From: Odontocerum albicorne
Taxonomy: Eukaryota; Arthropoda; Insecta; Trichoptera; Odontoceridae
Assembly (NCBI GenBank): GCA_949825065.1
Contig: OX463859.1
Span: 8,465,850 to 8,529,849, forward strand
Direction of reading: 5' to 3'
DNA: 64,000 nt
Shown here: one piece after another, positions 50,815 through 64,000 of the stretch
Layout: every line of letters starts with the position of its first letter
How positions within the stretch are numbered: the first letter of the stretch is position 1
Translations under genes and position numbers: made by a program
Notes under the pieces: generated by a model
What the model was told of the DNA's origin: nothing
The model's database searches: none
What the model saw: only the letters and a program-made list of their open reading frames with translations

Positions 50815-52370
50815 AAGAATTGAAATATTATAGCACTCGGCAGCTGCCTAATATAAATTTCAGCACCTTGATCAAGGCGTCCTGGGTTCAATTCCTGGTT
50901 GATTCATTTCCAGACAGGGTCTTAGTTTTAGACCTTTTTGGGAAGGTTTATTTTTCAAGTTAATTGACATAAAATTTCAGTGCTACTGGTTGCCATCGGG
51001 ACTTCAGTTTTAATTTGTCAAGACTAACTGAAGTGTAACAGTTTGCACACAACAAACTAATATATGCACAGGGGTCGTCTATCCATATAATGGTTGACAA
51101 TTATCTTCGATCATGAGGGATTCCCTTGTGGTGATATTTATCACAGAACAATGCTATATAGAACATTTTTATTTTATTGACATGTTAACTGATGTGATGG
51201 CATTGCGACATTTTTTTTGATCAAAAAATATCAAAAAGTTTAATGGGTTGTCCTCGAGATGAATACTCCGATTTCAGCCAAATCAACACTACACTCTTTG
51301 TAGAAAAAAATTAAAATATACGATGCCCAAAAAGGTAAAAAAACAAAGAGCAGAAATGTTTTAAGCCACTATAGCGAATGCAACAACATTTGAATGTGGT
51401 TTAACAAATCCAAAACTGTCAAACATCTAACCGCTATATTTTGATGTTATTTATTTGTTGAAAAGATATACCACACTCAAGTGTCATTTACAAATCATTG
51501 CTACATTTCTGCATAGAAGATAAAATATTAAAAACTTTAAAACATTAACATAATTCAGAACACATACGGCATATGAAATCACAAATGTATAGGACAACAT
51601 TTAATGAAAAATAAAATATTCAAATACAGTCAGAAAATATGAAATTAATTATACTATAAAACAAAACAAAAAACATTTAAGACAAATTGGTAATGGAATA
51701 ACTGGTTTCCCAGTCAGACCTAAAATTGAGGAAATCTCGGAGAACCTTTTTGAACTCAACATCTACATTTAAAATAACCATCAAACATCATGTAGGAAAA
51801 TATTATTTTGATTATAAAAAGTTTGTAACATCCAAAATATTCATTTTACACTGTTTAAATATAAAATGGTTATTTTCTACATATATTAACACTTCCATGT
51901 CCAGTGACACTGGTGTGTTGTCATGTGCAAGCCTATTGTTGTATTTGAATTATTTTTTTATATTTTTAAAACATACTTATTGTTGTCTCTCTCCTGTTTA
52001 CCTTACATTTATTTACATATATCCTGAAAATTTCATTTAAATCAGGTTAGATCAATAGTTATAATTAATTTACCAAAAAACGGCGGCTACTGATTAAATT
52101 TACTGGTAAATTTATGCAGACAGCAAAGTGTTAATAAAATTTGTCAAACCAACGTAACAATATTTTTACCACAGAAATAGATTGGTTTACCTTTTTACTA
52201 AGCCATTTGAGAAATTTGCATTGCTCGCGGAACGCTCAGGCAAATTTGTAATTTTTTGGCAATCGTCGTGTTTACCTGCGATTTCTTTGTTCTCAGTTGT
52301 AAAAGTAATGTTGAAAAGGTGGGCGTGTGAAGTTTTTGTGTTAATGATTATTTTTCATTGAAATTTTACA
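50815..52370. other. Intergenic, nothing supported
   Basis: AT-rich. A tRNA-like GGGTTCAATTCCTGGTTG box at 50883-50900 is the only motif, probably another SINE remnant on the plus strand. Confidence 0.4.
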
Positions 52371-52371
52371 A

Positions 52372-53250
52372 ATGGAAAATATGAAAGTGCATTTGTGACA
52401 CATAACAATTTATGAATTTGGGAAAGGTAACAATGCTTTCACAATAAACATTTGTGAACTTTATGGAGGAGAATTTTTCTGTTCAAGATGAACGAAGTTC
52501 ATTGGTGACACAATAATTCATGCAGAAATTGAAAACAATTCAAAACAGACAAGGATATTTCCGAAATACTGGGAATCCCCAAATCAACTGTTTTTGACCA
52601 CATAAAGTAGATGATCAATCATTATAATGTATGGGTACTTCGTAAACCGGCCTGGGGGACGTAGTTCGGGACAGAAGAGCATACAACCTGAGGACGAGGA
52701 GAGCTGACCCCAACAGTCTTCGCAGACAGTGAGTTGAGATGGAGCCAGGGAGAAGAAGACTTCATAAACTGATGGAAAAAAATCAGTTGGACAAAGCGTC
52801 GGCGTATGTTTATCGGCTTGGCCATCAAATTTCTATACATTTCTTGACAGATTATTAAAACAAGATGAAAAATGGATTTCTTATAATCATGTGAATAAAA
52901 GAAAATATTGGGCTCTAACAGGACAAACACCTCAAAGCCAGAATTGCACTCAAAGAAAGTAATGCTCTCTGTGTTGTGGGACTGCAAGGGGATATTCTAT
53001 TTTGAGATCCTTAAATCTAGCGAAACTATACATATGGAGAAGTACCGCCAACAACTGGAAAATTTGAAACAAGCAATTTTAGTAAACTGTTTAGTACTTG
53101 CAAATAGGCATAGAAAATGCAAGACCTTCAATGCTAATCCAGCATAAATTGCGTTAATTAGATTACGATATCATAATTTGTCCACCATATGCACTAGACT
53201 TGGAAACAATAGATTTTATCATTTTCAAACATCACTTGCGGTAAAAACTT
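52372..53250 (+). mobile_element. Ancient mariner, heavily degraded, hosting an RTE tail
   Basis: Frames read MENMKVHL and INICELYGGE (HTH), then HYNVWVLRKP. After the RTE insert: LMEKNQLDKA, KQDEKWISYNHVNKRKYWAL, LSVLWDCKGIFYFEIL and CPPYALDLETIDFIIF (third-Asp region). Many stops and shifts. Terminal repeats not located. Confidence 0.75.
52648..52758 (+). mobile_element. RTE-clade LINE, 111-bp tail insertion with 11-bp target duplication
   Basis: Only the last ~27 codons (LGDVVRDRRAYNLRTRRADP-type, stop) and the short UTR are present. They are flanked by ACTTCGTAAAC (52637-52647) and ACTTCATAAAC (52759-52769), inside the dead mariner. Confidence 0.92.
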
Positions 53251-53330
53251 TCAGAATGGGAAGTGATATCAAAAACCATCTTGAAGATTTTTTTGATAAT
53301 CAATGTAGTAATTTTTATAAAAAAAAGATA

Positions 53331-53497
53331 CCGCAGACTCTTGATTATCGAGGTTGCGGATTAATCATGTCAATAAAAATTCTGAAGTTTTTTATATTTT
53401 AAATAACATTATGAAGTGCTATAAAAACATTGGAATTTACTATTCCAATTAATTTGCAAACCAGGCAATGCGACCCTCGATAATCGAGAGTTTATTG
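53331..53497. mobile_element. Small Tigger-like MITE
   Basis: CAGACTCTTGATTATCGAGG near the left and CCCTCGATAATCGAGAGTTT near the right are inverted copies. TA at the right border; the left border is approximate. Confidence 0.6.
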
Positions 53498-53971
53498 TAT
53501 ATTTAAATTAGTCGAGCATTGGGAGAAAGTAATTGAACAAAAAAGTGAATAAATAATTGATTTAATATAAAGTTGAAAATAAAAATTTGCATTTTTCAAA
53601 ACAAATAGCACAAACTTCTCGGATGACCTTAATATATTATCTTTTTGCAAAACACATACAGTAATCCTCCCTTATCCAAAGTTTCAGTTTGTCCACAGTC
53701 AATTGTATTTTGAAAATACTAATGGAAAAGTCCAACGTATTAAAATATCGATGATAGTCTTGTACTACAATATATCACAATGCCTACATTTTCCACCACA
53801 ATTCATCTATCATACCATCACATGATGAAGGGCGAGACTTCGAAAGATGTGAAGTGCCAAGCTGTAGATCAATCTGGATTGAGGTGTTTTATGGCATTTC
53901 TGATAGAACATATAGGGTGATAATGAATAAAGAAAATGAACTTTTCACGACTTTCTGTTGTGCTAATCGAC

Positions 53972-54445
53972 TATGCTAGTGGTTTTCAAATTTTTTCATT
54001 TCACGGCACCCTCAGTGTAAAAAGGTTTTTTCCCCAACCCTTAAAAAAATTAACATTTAGTGGGATGGGTGAGCCAGTTGTTCAAATCAAACTAGACACA
54101 GCTACATTCATTTCCTGATCCAGGTTGAGTTTTGAGCAATATTTGGTTTTTATTAAGATTATCGCCAAAAGACGTAAGTCGTCTCAAATTAGTCGCCAGG
54201 CTTCGCTGCACTTAAGCACTCAGCAAAGGATATTTATGAATTACTGATTTGCAAAACTCAACCAGTTCCCTATTCTTCAATTTTGTTTTTAATGTACTGT
54301 CCCAAGACTTATCTACGGATGTCAAGTCACATGGAGATTGGACCTTGAATCTATGTGAACTTCTCTGCACTATGCTATTGCAAATAATTGTCTATAGTTT
54401 TTTTTTAATGGCTATTCACCCAAATTTGGGTGTTCTCAACCAGTA
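53972..54445 (-). mobile_element. hAT transposon fragment, transposase C-terminus
   Basis: Minus frames contain WRLI*DDLRLLAIILIKTKY and CSKLNLDQEMNVAVSSL..HPSH, resembling the KTKYRNRL..DLR.AL..HPSH end of ZBED/ZMYM6-like hAT transposases. The terminal TAGTGGTTTTCAAATTTTTT resembles hAT ends. Stops and shifts throughout. Confidence 0.6.
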
Positions 54446-54965
54446 ATCAATGATAAGTTTAATACTCTCATTGAGAATACAGAATATGCTGTAGAAGTGC
54501 AATCACAGTAAGCATTCGATATCAAAATTTGAAATAAAACCACGTTTATGAAATTAAAATAATTATTTTATATCTTTAATTCATTAAAAAGTATAAACTT
54601 TCTTAACATTTTGCAAACGGAGGCTGACAAGTTTGCAATAAGTGTTCTCATATTGTTTGCCATAGTTATTTGTCAAAAGAAGATCTTCATAAAATGTCGG
54701 ATATGCATAATTACTAAATAATTAATACAATTTCTTCAAGAAATTGTTAATGCATAATTTAAAATATTTACCTCAGAAATACACGCATGTATAAAAAAAA
54801 TTAATACTTATTGAACATATGTGTACATAATTTATTTTAGCTGTCATTATTTTAAAACGGTATACATTTTCATAAGTATATACATGAAACATATGTATTG
54901 TGATTAGAAATACAATTAAAATATGTTTTATAGCACAGAAAAATAAAAACAATAATAATACAATA

Positions 54966-55460
54966 TGTTGTCCGGAAAGTAGTTAACTATTTCTCAGATA
55001 AACGTTTTTCATTGCTATTTGAAACGTGCTTAATGTATACTATCATTAAAGGTAATAATTAAAAGGAATTTTTCCCGCTGTTATTTACCAAATTAATTGA
55101 GCATTTTTTTGGCATAATTTTGAAGATGGAACAAAATACTTTTATTGATGCTTTTTTACTACTGCAAAGGAAAAATGTGATAAACCAAAAAAGTTATATG
55201 TACAGTGTCAATGGCAACAACGCAGTAAGTGATCGTGTGAGTCAAATGTGGTTTAAAAAATTTCATAAAAGTATAATGACACTCGAATATGGTGTCCACT
55301 CTGGAAAGCTGCAAATCAAGGCTTTGATTGAAAACCAGCACTCTACAACATGACAAACTGCTGAGATTGGTGCATTTGGTGTATGTTCATGAGCATTTGG
55401 TGCAATTTAGCATTTGAATTTGACCTGAAAATACGAAATTACTTTCCGGAAAAACAAATA
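54966..55460 (+). mobile_element. Mariner-derived MITE, sister of 38384-38913
   Basis: Ends TGTTGTCCGGAAAGTAGTTA and the complement of TACTTTCCGGAAAAACA. ATG 55125 gives MEQNTFIDAFLLLQRKN.. and VSQMWFKKFHKS (HTH), then the shared jump CATGAGCATTTGGTGCAATT to the 3' end. Confidence 0.78.
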
Positions 55461-55464
55461 TATA

Positions 55465-56010
55465 TATTTTTTTACTTTACATGAAATTAATTTAAAAAAT
55501 AATTAAATTAAATTAAAAATGCTATAATGTTAAAAAAAAGTAAAATATAGATTGTATTATTTAAATTCTTTATGCAAATATTAAAACCTTCATTGAATCC
55601 ACAGTAACTTCTGTTTTTAAAAGAGCTACGATAAACAGGTAACCATGATGCAATAATGGAATCATATTGTATCTTTTTTAAATTTCATATAGTATCAATA
55701 TTGCTTTAAACTTTTAAGCATAAATATTAGATCACATATGTTTTAATTATCATGAGAGGTGCATGGTCATGCTGTTAAGGTGCTGGACTTCTCTACAAAG
55801 AATCCTATCACATAACATCAAGCATTTTTTACAGTTAGATCATGTTAATTCATTTTATCAAAAAATAAAATAAAACAGTAGTAGTTTTAAACACCCTTAG
55901 TTCCTCAAATAAAGTTAAAAGGCAGTGATTGTTCAAGTCATGGGGCTGTGTCTATATCAGCATCAGACATAATCTAAGGACCTACCCTTATATTTTTTAC
56001 ATAAATTATA
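55465..56010. other. Intergenic, SINE family A head only
   Basis: GAGGTGCATGGTCATGCTGT at 55755-55775 starts a truncated plus-strand family A copy; otherwise AT-rich. Confidence 0.4.
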
Positions 56011-56016
56011 TATATA

Positions 56017-57088
56017 CAGGAAAACTTCACTTAGCATGAATTCGATTTGAAGACTTAAGCAAAATGATATTATTTCTCACTTTAAGCAGCTGATTAATCA
56101 GTTAACACGGTTATCGTTTGACTTCTTCTCATGCGCCTGCCTGGTGGCGACAGTGGTGGGGAGAGTCTCTACTCGCACACTCACTAGCAGTTGTCTCCAA
56201 GTCATCATTGTATTCAGAAGTGTCACTCTTACGTTTAATTTGCCTTAGCGTTTTCATTCAATTACATTGGAACTTCCGTTACCTTGCATTACAATTGCGT
56301 ATCATATGGATAAACAAAAGAATAATAAAGAAATCAGTAGTAATAAAAAGAAAAGTAATTATATAGAAGAAAAGTTTGAAGTTATTTAAAGGTACGAAAG
56401 CGGAAGTAAATAGCATTGTAAAAATCGTACGAGAACTCGGATTTAGCGAGTCTACAGTTCAGTCTATCTAAATACAAAGAATAAAAAAAAAACAAGGTTT
56501 ATTTTGTGTGATTTGCATGCTTCTTGAAGCATGCAAATCACACAAAATAGAAACCATATAATGATAGAAATGGAATATTTTCTATTAATTTGGATTGAGG
56601 ATTGTAACCAGAAACGAATACTTTTTAGTAAAAGGAATATTCAATATTTTGCAAAAAAGTAGTACATATTTTAATCATGTATTCATTCAGAAAATAAAAA
56701 TTCATGTGTTGTCTTTTATTCTTTGATATTCTTTTCCTCTAGTAAAACTTATCCGTAATGTATTTTTTTTCGAACTGTTTCATGATGGATTAATTCTCAA
56801 TTAATCCTATTGTTTATTGTATTCGATTTAAGGAAATTCACTTAGCATGAGGTAATTAAAGCCCGAATAAATTGCTTTAACAACTTAACAGTCGGATTTT
56901 TAACACGTGACTTAACACAACGATGAACTAATAAATTCTATACGAAAATATATTCCGTTCGGAGAAAACATGTTGAAACAAGATCCGCCCAAATGACGCT
57001 CGGGAGAAACATTCCCAACAAGTCGAAACAAGATTTGCCCGAACGACGCTCGGGCAAAACTGTCAAGTGGTTAAATGAGGTTTTCCTG
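56017..57088 (+). mobile_element. Tigger/pogo-like element with N-terminal HTH remnant
   Basis: TA at 56015-56016 and 57089-57090; ends CAGGAAAACTTCACTTAGCA and the complement of AATGAGGTTTTCCTG. ATG 56306: MDKQKNNKEISSNKKKSNYI, EEKFEVI, stop, RYESGSK, shift, IVKIVRELGFSESTVQSI. This is the psq/CENP-B-type HTH of pogo transposases. The catalytic DDE domain is gone. Confidence 0.85.
56501..56548. repeat. Perfect 23-bp hairpin with 2-bp loop
   Basis: Arms ATTTTGTGTGATTTGCATGC-TTC (56501-56523) and its exact complement (56526-56548), located where the Tigger-like element has lost its central domain. Confidence 0.97.
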
Positions 57089-57159
57089 TATGTAAATTTA
57101 TCAAAGGTTTCAGTTTTTACATTAAAATATTTCATAATAAATTAATTTTTGTTATTACG

Positions 57160-57350
57160 AGAGCAATGCTAAGTCTAATTGGTGTCTTGTTTCATCGGAA
57201 GTGTGTATGTGTAGTCTAATGACTCAAAGGAAAAAAGTTAATGAGGGGTGTGAATTTTATTTTATTCTTTCATTATTTATTACTGTTTTCAAGCCAATAT
57301 ACACACACTTCCTATGAAACATGACACCAACGGGATCTAAGCATTGCTCT
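57160..57350. mobile_element. MITE with ~50-bp inverted repeats
   Basis: AGAGCAATGCTAAGTCTAAT.. TTGGTGTCTTGTTTCATCGG at the left is mirrored (about 80 percent by eye) ending at AGCATTGCTCT on the right. Confidence 0.65.
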
Positions 57351-57692
57351 GAAGGCTGGGATTCAGGATCATTTCGCCTGAAGAGAGCCTCAAGATAGAA
57401 GATAGAGATATGTGTTGCGGGGATTAATATAATAAGTGGAATAACAAAGTAATTTATTATTAAATATTCTAATATACATTTATGTATACAATAAATATTC
57501 ATCAGTATGTTGAAAAATATGGAAAATTATTTATTTAGAATATTTAATGTTTGTATTATTAATAAAAAATAAAACAACACTATTATATATTTTGTAGTTA
57601 TTTGTATGCAAAACCCTAGAGAAATTGTGTATTTCTCTAATTTTATTTTTCTAAAAGTATTTTCCTACTTTAATAATCCAAATTTAATTTAA

Positions 57693-58634
57693 CACCTTAA
57701 CGACCGGTCCCGCGCTGGCGCGGAAATTAGATCCAACCATTAAGGACCGGTCCCGCGTTATCGCGGGTTTATAAGTAGTCGAACTCAATGCCATCTATTG
57801 AGTAAAGCAAAACATGTGTTTATTCGAAAATAAATTCATGCCACTTAAAAAGATTCGTGTCATAGCTATGAGTCAATTTCATAAACATAAGTATCTCATT
57901 TCTAAGATTTTACGACTATGAAATTTGACCTGGATTCGCCCTTTTCAAATCATATCTCGAGTGTCTATGATATTTTTTGTGGTCCGACTGAATTTGTTTA
58001 AATTGAAAAATAATTTCATTAATATTTATTTTCTTGCATTAATGAAAATTAATGCAAGAAAATAAATAAAGAGCACCTATAAATCAGGTGCAAATATTTC
58101 AATATCGTATGTCAAAATGCAAAGCTATTTTTTTTCTATAAAAACACTTATCTCATGGGTGATTTATTTAAGCTGAGCTTAAAATAATCAACGTAACACT
58201 TTTGAACATAATAAATATTATATTTTACGACATGTCAAGGACCCATAACATTTTTTCTTATATGCGAAGATTTGTTCATTTACAACATCTGTTTTCGTAA
58301 AATGAGCCGTCAAACAGAGCTATTTTACATTTGTAATCTTATCTTTGAACCATTAAAGGAATAGTATTATTTTGACAGTGGCTCTCCACCTTATTTAATA
58401 ATTATTTATAAAATATTCATTTGATTAAATATATAAATGTAAAAACACAATGAAAAATGTTTTTTTTTTTATTCAAAACTACAAAGAATAAATCATGTTT
58501 TACAATTCTTGAAAGATTCATAAATAAAAAAGAAAAAAATGATTTTAAAAATTTTTGGGAAAAAGTACAATTTTGCGCAAAAAAGTGCGGTCCTAGGCGT
58601 ATATCTCATACATTTACATGCGGTCGTTAAGGTG
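57693..58634. mobile_element. piggyBac-like TTAA element, 942 bp, non-autonomous
   Basis: TTAA at 57689-57692 and 58635-58638; inverted ends CACCTTAACGACCG. Near the left end GACCGGTCCCGCG is repeated (57703 and 57745). An inverted AATGCAAGAAAATAAAT pair lies at 58020-58070. No ORF. Confidence 0.8.
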
Positions 58635-58984
58635 TTAATATAGTCAATTTAAAAAGTCTATAGTCAATTTAAAAAGAAATAGTTTGTTTTTTTTCCTTTT
58701 TATGAACCCCATTAATATAGAGATCGCTACATTATCACAATCTATTTTATATTGCTTATCAATTATTCTTCCATATTTCATGCATATTTTGAGATGTTTT
58801 TTTAAAACTATGTTGTAAATTAGCTCTTATGAATCTTGATCTACAAGACTCGCATGTAAAAACGGGGAAGCTACAATAAGACCATAGCCAATTATCCTGA
58901 TCATTCTTAAAAAATATATTTTATTCATTTTATGGTGTCATGTTTATTGATTTTTTAGTTCAATAAAATAAATTAACATCTACG

Positions 58985-59100
58985 TTGTTTTGTATTCACC
59001 ACGGTTTTATTAATTGAGTTCACTATTGATTTCAAAGACACAGGTCTTCTTGGTCAAGTGATGAGGAACTAAATTAAATGTTTTTTAACAGGTCCTCGAA
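58985..59100 (-). repeat. Single arm related to the 47070 foldback element
   Basis: The minus strand reads CACTTGACCAAGAAGACCTG, TGTCTTTGAAATCAATAGTG, AACTC..GTGGTGAATACAAAA, collinear with the right arm at 47340-47430. Confidence 0.6.
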
Positions 59101-59172
59101 ATGGGCAGCGAAATAAATTAATAAAAAAAAGAGAAATTTATTTTATTTAACTAAAAAATCTGTTCATTTTAA

Positions 59173-59413
59173 CCTCTAAACGAGTATGGCCGTACGGTGT
59201 ACGGCGAGCGAATTTTTACCTCAAGAGAGTATGGACGTAAACGGTACGTCCAATGTTTTTTTCCCGAAGACATGAATTTATACATAAAACTTACAAGGCT
59301 CAAATGTTTTTATCTATTCAATTATTGTGTATATGGCAGTCGCAATTACGTTTTTTACATTACTTACAAAATAAATTTTTTATTTTACTTACATAATCTC
59401 ACTCGCTTAGAGG
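59173..59413. mobile_element. piggyBac-like TTAA MITE, 241 bp
   Basis: TTAA at 59169-59172 and 59414-59417; inverted ends CCTCTAARCGAGT. GAGTATGGCCGTACGG and GAGTATGGACGTAAACGG form an internal repeat at the left end. Confidence 0.82.
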
Positions 59414-60028
59414 TTAATATAGAATGCACAAATATTTTCTAGTTATTGTATCTATGGACTTTATATGTAACAATCGAAATAAAAAATGGTAACACGACCA
59501 TTTAGTTGTACCAAAAATAGAAGATCAATATTACTTTCAAACCTGAACAAAAAAAAACCTTTTTAATATTTTCTCAAGTATATGATACATAAAGTACTTC
59601 AAAACAACAACGGCTTTTATTAAGACCCATACAACATATAATATGTTCGAGTGGAATATTTTTTTAAATGCACCCACACGATCGTGTGGGATCGGCCAGA
59701 AAGAGAATGGAGTATTTGAAGTATACGGCTGTGAAATTATTGAGCTGGATTTATATGTATGATAATGGCTGGTTTGAAACATGTGTTGTGCTATAATCCT
59801 CGGATAAGGAAAACCTGTTTTCTGAGATAAAATTTGTCTATGATAAGATTTATTCTTTTTAACAAAAATAAAAAATAATGTTAGGAAGAACAATACAAAC
59901 ACCATCAAAAAATAAAACATGGAACAAAGGAGAATATTCTTAATAGGAATAAATTTTTAGGGGTCTTTGAAATTGAATAACTTGAAACAAATTAAGGTTA
60001 TATGTAATATTTTTTTTACATATACACA

Positions 60029-60034
60029 ATTTAT
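60029..60034 (-). terminator. Poly(A) signal of OGA overlapping the downstream ORF stop
   Basis: AATAAA on the minus strand, formed by the double stop TAATAA and the next base. It is the first canonical signal after the OGA stop codon. Confidence 0.55.
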
Positions 60035-60507
60035 TATACAGACTTGTTTTTGATTAGGCTTTTGCTCTTTTTACCACTGTTACCTTTCTTCATTTTGCTG
60101 ACATCAACATCACTTTTAGCTTTGCGCGATAAATTAATACCTTTGTCTCCACTGATGCTTTTGAGTAACTTCCGATCGACACATTCATTTTCGTACAAGT
60201 TCAGATCACCAGAGTGAGAGTTCATCGTAGTAATGTCACACGGTGAGACTCTATTGTTTTTTGACCAGCAAAAGTTAAGTTTGCTACTTTCGACGAGACT
60301 AGAAGCTTTTGAATTATTGCTATTAGTTTTTTTATCCGTTTTTTGGACGGCGTACGTCAATTTCGCAGGTGCCGTTTTTATCATCCCACACTTGATAGCT
60401 ATATTTTGAATCGGTATGTTTAGAATGAATTTTTTCGTTGCTTTTTTGGCATTTGTGAAGACTGCCGATTTACTGATGAAACTGATTGACGTAGAAATAA
60501 CTTTATG
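60034..60507 (-). other. 157-codon open frame continuing in phase after the OGA stop
   Basis: Directly after the OGA TAG the same frame stays open for 157 codons and ends at TAATAA (60036-60031). It begins HKVISTSISFISKSAV, has its first ATG at 60384 (116 codons from there), is rich in K, S and N, and ends with a basic KKGNSGKKSKSLIKNKSV tail. It fills the whole inferred 3' UTR. I do not recognise the product. It could be a readthrough extension, an alternative last exon, or a chance open frame. Confidence 0.45.
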
Positions 60508-62756
<2,249 letters not shown>

Positions 62757-62759
62757 CTG

Positions 62760-64000
62760 TGTGGGATAAATTCTTAAAACTCTTTGTAACCAAAATTCAT
62801 GTATTTGGGTTGCAAGGATACGTGAACATCTTTTTACTCCAAATTTCAATGTTTTTTGAACTATTGTGCTTAAAATAAATGGCATTTAATATATGCAGAA
62901 TAAGTATTGGACACTGCCTGATAGCTTCTTACTTCAACATAATCCATGTACAAGATAACCCAATGCATGAGTACAGGAAGCCCTTGATCATGTATTTTTC
63001 AAATATTCTACATGGTGTATGGGGTGTAGCGAGATGTTAAGCTGTAGTATCTTGTGGAGAATACTGGCCAGTCTAGGGTCAAAAGAACTCAACTCAAACA
63101 TTTCACCTTTGGCTTCAAGTAGTTATTAGTGCACAGACAGTGACAACACCTTGGAAACTGAAGCACAGAAGGGCACAGAAGCTGGTCTGCTGTTATTTCA
63201 AAATATTATTTAATAATGTTCAACTTTGACTTCAAATAGCAGTTAGTGCACGGACAGTGGCCACACCTCGGAAACTGTGTGGGTCCACAGGTTAAACTTG
63301 GTGGAGGGGCACAAAGGCTGGTCGCTTCTACTTTTGTGTTTTCCCTATCCATTCTTCTAACTCTTATCTACATTAGAGTATCCCAAAATAGCAGGGCTCA
63401 CAATATATACATGTATACAATTTTTATAACATTTATTGCAGAGCGTAAAGGCAATGAGAAAACACCGCACTATTTTTCCCAAGAAAATCACATGACTATG
63501 TTCAGCAATTTATTGGTCACATTCCTCAGCATGAGGTCATGATGAGGAAATAGAACATAGTGTGTATAATCTCAAAATTTTCTCCTTTCTTCAACATAAA
63601 TTATTCACAAATTACTTTGATAATTTTTTTCCAAATCTCATTCATCATCACCCAACACATTCCATCAGGAATATAGAGATGATATAAAATGTCTTTATAC
63701 AGTTCAGTCAACAGTCAGGCACTCCATGTCCTCCTACGTTAGGCGGATACTACGAATTTGTGAAAGTAATGTAGGATGGATGTCCAATTCATCAAAACCC
63801 TTACCAAGCGGCATCTTCAATACTCGATCCAACCACCTTCAGCGTCTCACCCTTGCTGTGGTGATTATAGGCTGCTGCTGAATCTGACGACAAATCATCT
63901 CATTTGTCATGTGATGGTATTTTAGCGAATGTCCTTGAAGGACGCGCTGATGATTTTGATTGTTTGGTATTTAAATAAAATACGTCAAATTAGCAATGCG
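62760..64000. other. OGA intron to window edge
   Basis: No further OGA exon seen. It contains the direct duplication at 63103-63335 and, at 63705-63920, a relative of the repeat at 7955-8175. Confidence 0.5.
63103..63335 (+). repeat. Imperfect ~125-bp direct duplication
   Basis: TTCAAGTAGTTATTAGTGCACAGACAGTG at 63115 onward recurs as TTCAAATAGCAGTTAGTGCACGGACAGTG at 63230, each followed by ACACCT.GGAAACTG and GGGCACA.A.GCTGGTC. Origin unknown. Confidence 0.8.

Noticed and set aside
53800..53870. Another hammerhead-like motif (CATGATGA..CTTCGAAAGATGTG)
   Set aside because: Core lacks the leading CU, the pairing is weak, and no family relation to the 47070 element could be shown.

Overview
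This window is nuclear DNA from an arthropod, almost certainly an insect. Protein-coding exons are short, separated by GT..AG introns and spread over tens of kilobases of AT-rich sequence. The rest is a dense graveyard of insect-type transposable elements: several mariner lineages, pogo/Tigger-like, piggyBac-like, Harbinger-like and hAT elements, RTE-clade and other LINEs, and tRNA-derived SINEs. I cannot fix the order or species. Nothing prokaryotic, viral or LTR-retroviral was recognised.

Three conserved host genes can be reconstructed exon by exon. (1) The negative elongation factor subunit NELF-A lies on the minus strand from 24345 down past the left edge. Six exons are visible, with a first intron of about 15 kb and the C-terminal exon(s) outside the window. 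(2) An LRRC27-like leucine-rich-repeat gene lies on the plus strand at 26075-34507 and is complete in four exons (455 codons). It is divergent from NELF-A, with start codons 1.7 kb apart. (3) The 3' end of O-GlcNAcase (OGA) lies on the minus strand at 60508-62756. Its last three exons encode the C-terminal acetyltransferase-like domain. LRRC27 and OGA converge across about 25 kb that holds only transposons, tandem repeats and unassigned DNA.

Layout: 1-24.4 kb is NELF-A with introns full of mariner copies, a large LINE family, an RTE copy and SINEs. 24.4-26.1 kb is the divergent intergenic region. 26.1-34.6 kb is LRRC27, whose first intron carries LINE debris, whose second carries a pogo-like MITE, and whose third carries a tandem array of about 45-bp units. 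34.6-60.0 kb is intergenic: mariner, Tigger-like pair, foldback element, hAT relic, piggyBac-like TTAA elements and small satellites. 60.0-64 kb is the end of OGA, with a 199-bp TA microsatellite in its last intron and a Harbinger-like element carrying a MADF-domain fragment in the intron before it.

The most unusual observations are three. The tandem array in the last LRRC27 intron repeats the gene's own final splice acceptor and first exon codons about a dozen times. A 157-codon open frame follows the OGA stop codon in the same frame and ends exactly at the poly(A) signal. A family of foldback repeats carries a hammerhead-like CTGAYGA/stem/GAAA core. Several insertions keep diagnostic scars: matching target-site duplications around severely 5'-truncated RTE copies, and a LINE with a twin-priming inversion. 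The three host genes have no evident joint pathway; NELF-A and OGA both act in nuclear or nucleocytoplasmic gene regulation.
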